Source: JBDUDR01 sp040002845 (lineage in GTDB: Bacteria > Actinomycetota > Actinomycetes > Propionibacteriales > Nocardioidaceae). From it: a DNA stretch of 11,757 nucleotides. The position numbers were made by a program, and so were the translations under genes. The DNA lies in assembly GCA_040002845.1 (NCBI GenBank), contig JBDUDR010000088.1:1-11757 (forward strand), in the 5' to 3' direction. The notes under the pieces are model-generated. The model made no database searches, was not told where the DNA came from, and worked only from the letters and a program-made list of their open reading frames with translations. Below, in pieces: positions 6,242 to 11,757 of the stretch (its first letter is position 1; every line of letters begins with the position of its first letter).

Positions 6242-7603
6242 GTGTCCGACTTGGCGCAGATCTTCAAGGCCTATGACATCAGGGGCGTCGTCCCGGATCA
6301 GCTCGACGCCACCGTTGCCGAGGCGGTCGGCTCGGCTTTCGTGCCCGTTGCCGACGTGCTCGCCGGCTCTGGCACCGTGGTCGTGGGGTACGACATGCGC
6401 CCGTCCTCACCCGGGTTGGCGCGGGCCTTCGCCGCTGGAGTCGCGGCTGCGGGCGCCGACGTCGTCGACATCGGACTCGCCTCGACCGATTTGCTGTATT
6501 TCGCCTCCGGACGCTTCGAGATGCCTGGTGCCATGTTCACGGCGAGCCACAATCCGGCCCAGTACAACGGAATCAAGCTGTGCCGCTCTGGAGCAGCTCC
6601 GGTGGGTGCCGACACCGGACTGGCTGACATCCGGAGCCTCGTCGAACGAGGAGATTTCCAGCCGGCCGATGCTGCTGGTTCGGTCGAGCATCGCAACCTT
6701 CTCACCGCTTACGCCGATCATCTCAACGAGCTGGTGCCGGTCAGCGGACGCAGGCTGAGGGTGGTGGTCGACGCCGGCAACGGAATGGGCGGTTACACCG
6801 TTCCGGCGGTGTTTGCCGGGGTGGATGCCGAGCTCATCCCCATGTTCTTCGAGCTCGACGGTACGTTCCCGAACCACGAGGCCAACCCGATCGATCCGCT
6901 GAACATGCTCGACCTCCAGGCGAAGGTGCTGGAGACCGGCGCAGACATCGGACTCGCCTTCGACGGCGACGCGGATCGGTGTTTTGTCGTCGATGAGCAG
7001 GGCCGCACCGTCACACCGTCAGTTCTGACCGCGCTGATCGCGACTCGAGAGCTGGGCCGCGAACCCGGAGCTCCGATCATCCACAACTTGATCACGTCCC
7101 GCGCCGTACCCGAGATCGTCAGACGGCACGGCGGGGAGCCCATCCGCAGCCGGGTCGGTCACTCCTACATCAAGGCCATGATGGCCGAGACCGGTGCGAT
7201 CTTCGGTGGCGAGCACTCGGGACACTTCTACTTCCGCGACTTCTGGCGCGCCGACTCCGGGATGCTGGCCGCCCTGCACACGATGGCCGCACTCGCCGAG
7301 ACCAACCGGCCGCTGTCTGCCCTGCTCGAAGAGTTCAGTCCCTATGCGCCGTCCGGTGAGATCAACAACACCGTGAAGGACCAGGCCGGAGCGCTCGCGG
7401 CAGTCGAAGCGGCCTACGCCGACGTCGACGGGGTTGCAGTCGATCACCTGGACGGTCTGACTGTAGAACACGCCGACTGGTGGTTCAACGTACGTGCGTC
7501 CAACACTGAGCCGGTGCTCCGCCTCAACGCCGAGGGCGTCGACCAGCCGACAATGGAACGGGTACGCGACGACGTGCTCAACCTCATCAGGAGTGATCGA
7601 TGA
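6242..7603 (+). CDS. manB: phosphomannomutase / phosphoglucomutase
   Basis: This 453-residue alpha-D-phosphohexomutase interconverts mannose-6-phosphate and mannose-1-phosphate (often glucose phosphates too) in the cytoplasm, feeding GDP-mannose synthesis. All four domain signatures are present: an N-terminal FKAYDIRG (8-15), the catalytic phosphoserine loop TASHNP with S102, the magnesium loop DGDADR (D241, D243, D245), the sugar-specificity loop GGEHSGH (E324, S326) and the C-terminal phosphate loop RASNTEP (418-424). Length is normal for the family and nothing is missing. GTG 6242 places FKAYDIRG correctly at the N-terminus. It leads a five-gene operon and overlaps the next gene by four bases (ATGA). 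ManA, four genes on, makes its substrate. Orthologue of the Rv3257c type. Confidence 0.96.
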   Translation: MSDLAQIFKAYDIRGVVPDQLDATVAEAVGSAFVPVADVLAGSGTVVVGYDMRPSSPGLARAFAAGVAAAGADVVDIGLASTDLLYFASGRFEMPGAMFTASHNPAQYNGIKLCRSGAAPVGADTGLADIRSLVERGDFQPADAAGSVEHRNLLTAYADHLNELVPVSGRRLRVVVDAGNGMGGYTVPAVFAGVDAELIPMFFELDGTFPNHEANPIDPLNMLDLQAKVLETGADIGLAFDGDADRCFVVDEQGRTVTPSVLTALIATRELGREPGAPIIHNLITSRAVPEIVRRHGGEPIRSRVGHSYIKAMMAETGAIFGGEHSGHFYFRDFWRADSGMLAALHTMAALAETNRPLSALLEEFSPYAPSGEINNTVKDQAGALAAVEAAYADVDGVAVDHLDGLTVEHADWWFNVRASNTEPVLRLNAEGVDQPTMERVRDDVLNLIRSDR

Positions 7604-7821
7604 ATCTGAACCCAGCCCTGCTGCAGATCCTGGCCTGCCCCAACTGCCGGGCCGGATTGGTGGTCGATGAGGTCGCCGAAGAGCTCGTGTGCAGCTCGTG
7701 CCGGTATGCCTACCCGGTGCGCGATGACATACCCGTGCTCCTCATTGACGAGGCGCGCAAGCCCGGCGAAGCATCAAGCGACGCCGGTTCAGACGCGAAC
7801 GCCGGGGCGGGCGACCACTGA
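7600..7821 (+). CDS. Trm112-family zinc-ribbon protein
   Basis: This 73-residue protein has a Trm112/UPF0434 core: an N-terminal LLQILACPNC helix and knuckle, a strand, a second CSSC knuckle, then YPVRDDIPVLL. The zinc ligands are C13, C16, C31 and C34. In eukaryotes Trm112 activates methyltransferases for tRNA, rRNA and release factor; bacterial members are thought to bind methyltransferases too, but the partner here is unknown. The last 20 residues are acidic and small-residue rich, probably disordered. AGGAG (7589-7593) lies 6 bases before the ATG. The ATGA overlap with manB and the 3-base gap to the SIS gene imply one transcript. Confidence 0.9.
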   Translation: MNLNPALLQILACPNCRAGLVVDEVAEELVCSSCRYAYPVRDDIPVLLIDEARKPGEASSDAGSDANAGAGDH

Positions 7822-7824
7822 GCG

Positions 7825-8856
7825 ATGAGCGCCGACGTCTTCGACGACGCACTGCTGGACGACGAGCAGGCGCTGGCTCGCTTCGACGCTACGTTGCGCC
7901 AGCTGGCCGAGTCCGGCGCACGGGTCCGAGTCGCTGCCGAGTCGGCGCGAGAAGCATGGGCCTCGCTGCCCGGCCAGCAACAGCCGCGCGCCATCGTGGC
8001 GGCGGGGGCGGATGCCCGGCTGCTGCGAGCGGTTCTGGAGCCCTGGTGCCCAGTGCCGTTCGTCGCGTGGCCGGGTCCCAGCCTGCCGGGCTGGGCGGGG
8101 GCCCTCGATCTGGTGGTCGTCCTGGCACCCGGCGGAGGAGACTCGGGCATCGCTTCGGTCGTCACTGAAGCGGTACGACGCGGTTGCAGCCTCGTCATTG
8201 CCTGCCCGGAGCGTTCGGTGCTGGCGGAACACGCCACCAGCCGCGACACGACGTTGCTGCCGACTCAGTCTGACGATGCACTCGCGGTCGCTGTCGTGAT
8301 GCTGCAGGCCCTGCATCACCTGGGGCTGGGCCCCGAGGTCAATGCCGAGTCGGTGGCCGCGGCCCTCGACGATGTTGCGGTCGCCTGCTCGCCGTACCAC
8401 GACCTGGCCACAAATCCCGCCAAGGAGCTCGCGATCGTGCTCGCGGATGGGCTGCCCCTCGTCTGGGGAGGCACCGTACTCGCTGCCAGGGCTGCCCGCC
8501 GGGTGGCCGAGGCGCTCCGGCGCTCGTCGGGACGGGCCGCCCTAGCGGCGGACGCCGACCACCTGCTGCCGGTGATCTCGGCGGTCGCCAAGCGCGATCC
8601 GTTCGCCGATCCGTTCGCCGACGACGAGGCCGAGCGACGACCCGCGCTGGTGATCCTCGAAGACGGCTGGGACCAGCCGAGCGTGCGCGAGCAGCGGGGC
8701 CGCCTGCAGGCTGCTGCTGAGCAGAGCGATGTGCGCACCCAGGTGGTTGCCGGAGCGGAAGGTCCCGAGGTGGCTCGTTACGCGTCGCTGCTGGCAACGG
8801 GAACCTACGCCGCCACCTACCTGTCGGTCGGACTGGCCGGCGACGGCGATCGGTAG
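7825..8856 (+). CDS. SIS-domain protein related to bifunctional phosphoglucose/phosphomannose isomerase (TobH-like)
   Basis: This 343-residue protein sits where mycobacteria have Rv3256c. The N-terminal half (about 50-160) has the alternating strands of a SIS sugar-phosphate fold (AIVAAGADA, DLVVVLAPGGGDSG, CSLVIACP). The second half (about 190-343) starts with YHDLATNPAKELA and LVWGG, typical of the PGI/PMI C-terminal domain. H246 in ADADHLLP may match the catalytic histidine region, but I see no NEN-type block carrying the catalytic glutamate; the matching stretch reads LRRSSGRAAL (231-240). Isomerase activity is therefore uncertain, and a regulatory or sugar-sensing role is possible. A DPFADPFADD tract (258-267) comes from a 12-base tandem duplication. 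It lies 3 bases after the Trm112 gene and 3 before manA; its ribosome site is weak. Confidence 0.75.
   Translation: MSADVFDDALLDDEQALARFDATLRQLAESGARVRVAAESAREAWASLPGQQQPRAIVAAGADARLLRAVLEPWCPVPFVAWPGPSLPGWAGALDLVVVLAPGGGDSGIASVVTEAVRRGCSLVIACPERSVLAEHATSRDTTLLPTQSDDALAVAVVMLQALHHLGLGPEVNAESVAAALDDVAVACSPYHDLATNPAKELAIVLADGLPLVWGGTVLAARAARRVAEALRRSSGRAALAADADHLLPVISAVAKRDPFADPFADDEAERRPALVILEDGWDQPSVREQRGRLQAAAEQSDVRTQVVAGAEGPEVARYASLLATGTYAATYLSVGLAGDGDR
8596..8619 (+). repeat. 12-base perfect tandem duplication inside the SIS gene
   Basis: GATCCGTTCGCC occurs twice head to tail (8596-8607 and 8608-8619), encoding DPFA twice. It is in frame and lies in a probable surface loop, so it is likely a benign slippage expansion. 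Confidence 0.9.
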
Positions 8857-8859
8857 TCG

Positions 8860-10086
8860 ATGGATCTGCTCACCAATCCCGTGCGCGTCTACGACTGGGG
8901 GTCGACGACGGCGATCCCCGAGCTGCTCGGCCTGCCCCCGGACGGAAGGTCACAGGCCGAGTTGTGGATGGGCGCGCACGAGCGCACCCCTTCCTCGGTC
9001 GTACGCGGTGACCGGCACATCGGCCTCGACGAGGTGATCGCCGCCGACCCGCTGGGGGAGGTGGGGTCAGTCGGCACCGGGTCACCGCGGCTGCCGTTCA
9101 TGGCCAAGGTCCTGGCCGTGGACGAGCCGCTGTCCTTGCAGGTGCATCCGGGAGCTGAGCAGGCTGCCCTGGGCTACGCCAGGGAGGAACGGGCAGGACT
9201 GGCCATGCACTCCGGCCTACGGAGCTATCCCGACCCGCTGGCCAAGCCCGAGCTGATCCTGGCGCTGTCCGAGTACTCCTTGGTCTGTGGCCTCGCGACG
9301 CCGGCCGATGCCCTCGAGCTGCTCCACGCGCTGCGCGTTCCCCAGCTCCAGCCGATGGTCGATCAGCTGGGAGTGGCCGGAACCGACGGCGTGCTGCGCG
9401 CGCTCGCGACCACGGTGCAGCTCGGGGTGGACACCGCTGAGCGGTGGATCGCTGCCGCCCGACCGGCTGCTGAGCGGCTGGTCGGAGCCGAGCGCTGGCG
9501 AGCCGTTGCCGGGGCCTTCCTCGAGCTGGCGAAGCGCCACCCGGACGACCGGGCTGTGCTGGCGACGCTTCTGTTGCGTGCCCACGTCCTGTCCCCAGGA
9601 GAGGCGTTGTTCGTTCCGCCGGGGCAGCCGCACTGCCATCTGTCAGGGCTGGGCTTCGAGGTGCTCGCCAACTCCGACAACATCGTGCGGTGTGGCCTGA
9701 CCGGCAAGCACACCGATCCCGATCATTGGCTGGACCTGGTGGCGGGCAGCGCGGAGCTCCGGCCAGATCTGGAGCTGCGAGGAGAACCGGAGGGTGCAGA
9801 GATCGTCTACGCGCCGCCGGCTGCCGAGTTCGCCCTCGGGGTCGTCGCGGATGTCCCCGCCACGTCCCGGCTCGCCGACTCTGCCGGACCTCAGCTCCTC
9901 TTCTGTCTCACGGGGGGGTACGAAGTGTCTGATGGTGCCAGCCACCTGAGCCTCTCGCGTGGGCGGGCCTGCTTCGTACCCGCGCGGGCTGAGTTTGTGG
10001 AAGTGTCCGGCTCGGGCACGTTGTTGCGTGTCACCGCGGGTCGACCCACACCAGCAGTCCAATACCCGGAAGGCCGTCGACCATGA
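8860..10086 (+). CDS. manA: mannose-6-phosphate isomerase, class I
   Basis: This 408-residue zinc enzyme interconverts fructose-6-phosphate and mannose-6-phosphate in the cytoplasm, the entry step to GDP-mannose. The N-terminus LLTNPVRVYDWGS is typical. Zinc ligands are visible at Q94 and H96 (SLQVHPG), E131 (KPEL) and H258 (FVPPGQPH). The signature around 264-284 (GFEVLANSDN, then R277 and GLTGKH) carries the catalytic arginine. A helical insert (about 145-230) and a C-terminal cupin barrel complete a normal-length enzyme. Its ATG lies 3 bases after the SIS gene stop with little ribosome site, suggesting translational coupling. Its stop overlaps the transporter start (ATGA). Confidence 0.95.
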   Translation: MDLLTNPVRVYDWGSTTAIPELLGLPPDGRSQAELWMGAHERTPSSVVRGDRHIGLDEVIAADPLGEVGSVGTGSPRLPFMAKVLAVDEPLSLQVHPGAEQAALGYAREERAGLAMHSGLRSYPDPLAKPELILALSEYSLVCGLATPADALELLHALRVPQLQPMVDQLGVAGTDGVLRALATTVQLGVDTAERWIAAARPAAERLVGAERWRAVAGAFLELAKRHPDDRAVLATLLLRAHVLSPGEALFVPPGQPHCHLSGLGFEVLANSDNIVRCGLTGKHTDPDHWLDLVAGSAELRPDLELRGEPEGAEIVYAPPAAEFALGVVADVPATSRLADSAGPQLLFCLTGGYEVSDGASHLSLSRGRACFVPARAEFVEVSGSGTLLRVTAGRPTPAVQYPEGRRP

Positions 10087-11066
10087 GCACCGGAGGCAGC
10101 GACAGGGCGGTTTTCGCCGCCTTGGCGGCCAACCTCGGCATCGCCGTCCTCAAGTTCGGGGCCTGGTTGGTCACGGGTGCTTCGTCAATGCTCGCGGAGG
10201 CCATTCACTCCGTAGCCGACTCCGGCAACCAGGGACTGCTGTTGCGGGGCGCACAGCGTGCCAAGCAGACCCCGACCAAGGAGCACCCCTTCGGGTTCGG
10301 CCGGGAGCGTTACATCTACGCGTTCATCGTGTCCATCGTGATGTTCACCCTCGGAGGACTGTTCGCGCTGTACGAGGCCTACCACAAGTATCAGGAGGTG
10401 AGCGAGGGCCACGAGAACAAGCTGCTGACCGGCTCCTGGTGGTGGGTCCCGCTGGTCGTCCTCGTCGCTGCGATCGGGATGGAGGGCTTCTCGTTCCGGA
10501 CCGCGATCACGCAGGCCAACACGGTCCGGGGCGAGGAGGGCTGGGTGTCCTATGTTCGGACCTCCAAGGCGCCCGAGATTCCCGTGGTGTTGTTCGAGGA
10601 TCTGGCCGCCCTGATTGGGCTGGCGCTGGCGCTGCTGGGCGTTGGACTCACGCTGATGACCAGGAGTGGCTATTGGGATGTCGCTGGGACTGCGGCCATC
10701 GGAGCCCTGCTCGTCGCGGTTGCTGTACTGCTGGCGATCGAGATCAAGAGCCTGCTGGTGGGCGAGGGCGCGAACCCCGAGGCGGTGGCCAGGATCAAGC
10801 GGGCCCTGGAGGCGGAGCCGCGGGTCGACCGGGTCATCCACCTGAAGACGCTGCACCTCGGCCCGGACGAGCTCCTGGTGGCCGCCAAGATCGCCGTCCG
10901 ACCCACCGAGCACGCGGCCGACGTGGCGGCCGCCATCGACGCGGCCGAGCGGCGCATCCGCGCCGCGGAACCCGTGGCCACCTCGATCTACCTCGAACCC
11001 GACATCTTTCGGGCGCACGAATCGACAGCTGACTCATCGGAGCCACCGCAGGTCAGCGGCGGTTGA
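10083..11066 (+). CDS. cation diffusion facilitator transporter, SLC30A9/ZnT9-like
   Basis: This 327-residue inner-membrane protein exports a divalent metal, probably zinc or manganese, in exchange for protons. Six hydrophobic segments lie at about 12-30, 36-56, 79-97, 120-140, 167-187 and 199-220, followed by a cytoplasmic ferredoxin-like domain (about 222-315). Metal-site candidates are H42 and D46 in TM2 (AIHSVAD) and E172 and D173 in TM5 (FEDLAA). The phrases DSGNQGLL, EHPFGFGRERY and the long TM4-TM5 loop (EGFSFRTA to SKAPEIP) resemble the ZnT9 subfamily more than ZitB/FieF. It overlaps manA by four bases, so it is co-expressed with a zinc enzyme. The metal cannot be fixed from sequence. 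Confidence 0.9.
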   Translation: MSTGGSDRAVFAALAANLGIAVLKFGAWLVTGASSMLAEAIHSVADSGNQGLLLRGAQRAKQTPTKEHPFGFGRERYIYAFIVSIVMFTLGGLFALYEAYHKYQEVSEGHENKLLTGSWWWVPLVVLVAAIGMEGFSFRTAITQANTVRGEEGWVSYVRTSKAPEIPVVLFEDLAALIGLALALLGVGLTLMTRSGYWDVAGTAAIGALLVAVAVLLAIEIKSLLVGEGANPEAVARIKRALEAEPRVDRVIHLKTLHLGPDELLVAAKIAVRPTEHAADVAAAIDAAERRIRAAEPVATSIYLEPDIFRAHESTADSSEPPQVSGG

Positions 11067-11072
11067 GCCAAC

Positions 11073-11078
11073 TACGCT
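11073..11078 (+). promoter_or_regulatory. possible -10 box for ahcY
   Basis: TACGCT in the 52-base gap after the transporter gene would give a leader of roughly 30-35 bases. No good -35 is seen, and read-through from the manB operon is an alternative. I see no riboswitch-sized structure here. Confidence 0.3.
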
Positions 11079-11118
11079 GGACGTGATATCCGTACCCAGC
11101 TGCTGAAGGAACCCCACA

Positions 11119-11757
11119 ATGGATTTCAAGGTCGCAGATCTTTCGCTGGCCGATTTCGGGCGTACCGAGATCACCCTCGCCGAGCACGAGATGCCCGGGC
11201 TGATCGCCATGCGGGAGCGGTTCGGCGACAGCCGTCCGTTGGAGGGCGCTCGCATCGCGGGCTCCCTGCACATGACCGTCCAGACCGCCGTCCTGATCGA
11301 GACGCTCGTCGCACTCGGTGCCACGGTCCGATGGGCCAGCTGCAATGTGTTCTCGACCCAGGACCACGCCGCGGCGGCGGTGGCAGTCGGTCCCGAGGGC
11401 ACCCCTGACGACCCGCGGGGCGTGCCGGTGTTCGCTTGGAAGGGCGAGACGCTGGAGGACTACTGGTGGTGCACCTCCCAGATCCTCAGCTGGCCGGACA
11501 GCCAGCCGAACATGATCCTCGACGACGGGGGTGATGCCACTCTGCTGGTGCACCTCGGTGTGGAGTACGAGAAGGCCGGCGCGGTCCCCTCACCTGGGGC
11601 CACCGACAATGCCGAGGTCAAAGAGATCCGCAAGCTCTTGACCGCGTCGCTGGAGCGGACCAGCGACCGCTGGACCCAGGTGGCCAACTCCATCAAGGGA
11701 GTCACCGAGGAGACCACCACCGGAGTTCACCGCCTGTACGAGCGACACCGTGACGGC
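11119..11757 (+). CDS. ahcY: S-adenosylhomocysteine hydrolase (adenosylhomocysteinase), 5' part
   Basis: The gene is open to the window edge: 213 codons of a protein usually near 480-495 residues in actinobacteria. The enzyme splits S-adenosylhomocysteine into adenosine and homocysteine, removing the inhibitor of methyltransferases and feeding the methyl cycle. Signatures seen are GSLHMTVQTAVLIETL (48-63, with substrate-binding H51), ASCNVFSTQDHAAAA (73-87), WKGETLEDYWW and ILDDGGDATLLVH. ETTTGVHRLY near the edge leads into the catalytic region, and the NAD-binding domain lies outside. The insert containing GVEYEKAGAV is typical of the bacterial long form. ATG 11119 has AAGGA (11106-11110) at 8 bases. 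Truncation is only by the window boundary. Confidence 0.96.
   Translation, partial: MDFKVADLSLADFGRTEITLAEHEMPGLIAMRERFGDSRPLEGARIAGSLHMTVQTAVLIETLVALGATVRWASCNVFSTQDHAAAAVAVGPEGTPDDPRGVPVFAWKGETLEDYWWCTSQILSWPDSQPNMILDDGGDATLLVHLGVEYEKAGAVPSPGATDNAEVKEIRKLLTASLERTSDRWTQVANSIKGVTEETTTGVHRLYERHRDG

Noticed and set aside
10185..11018. 277-codon open frame on the minus strand opposite the transporter gene
   Set aside because: It is a shadow frame of a well-supported membrane transporter; its composition is Gln/Arg/Gly-rich with no domain.
11067..11118. SAH or SAM riboswitch before ahcY
   Set aside because: The gap is only 52 bases and contains no stable multi-helix fold, too short for known riboswitch classes.
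1..11757. Mobile element, CRISPR array, phage genes, tRNA or rRNA
   Set aside because: There is no transposase or integrase, no regularly spaced repeats and no tRNA-like cloverleaf. Gene order is that of a conserved actinobacterial core locus.

Overview
The window is a high-GC chromosomal segment from an actinobacterium (Actinomycetota). The evidence is a WhiB-type iron-sulfur regulator very close to Streptomyces WhiB and mycobacterial WhiB2/WhmD, a DUF3499 protein and a DUF5719 protein, which are essentially actinobacterial families, frequent GTG starts, and start codons placed directly after TANNNT boxes as in leaderless actinobacterial transcripts. The gene order whiB, metallopeptidase-like (opposite strand), DUF3499, manB, SIS protein, manA, ahcY matches, from memory, the M. 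tuberculosis Rv3260c-Rv3248c region. I cannot place it below phylum with confidence; a Propionibacteriales-like relative is only a guess. No phage, IS, CRISPR, tRNA or rRNA is visible.

Layout. Bases 1-234 hold a strong 19-bp inverted repeat and a probable whiB promoter. The whiB gene (235-489) ends in a terminator-like hairpin. A large membrane glycosyltransferase (636-3740) is translationally coupled (GTGA overlap) to a membrane-anchored DUF5719 protein (3737-5209) built from three related repeats. A short gene on the minus strand (5216-5680) encodes a member of the zincin-like metallopeptidase family that lacks the zinc motif. It diverges from DUF3499 (5849-6202) across a 168-bp region containing a striking nested inverted repeat. 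Then comes a tight plus-strand operon: manB (phosphomannomutase), a Trm112-like zinc-ribbon protein, a SIS/PMI-like protein, manA (mannose-6-phosphate isomerase) and a ZnT9-like cation diffusion facilitator. ahcY (S-adenosylhomocysteine hydrolase) starts at 11119 and runs off the right edge.

How the genes fit together. ManA and ManB convert fructose-6-phosphate to mannose-6-phosphate and then mannose-1-phosphate, the precursor of GDP-mannose and of polyprenyl-phosphate mannose. The adjacent large glycosyltransferase and its DUF5719 partner look like an uncharacterised cell-envelope glycosylation pair that could use such sugars; this is inferred from position, not shown. Most of the window is conserved core genome. 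The least understood parts are the glycosyltransferase/DUF5719 pair, the motif-less metallopeptidase relative, the nested palindrome between divergent genes, and the SIS protein sitting beside a complete ManA.
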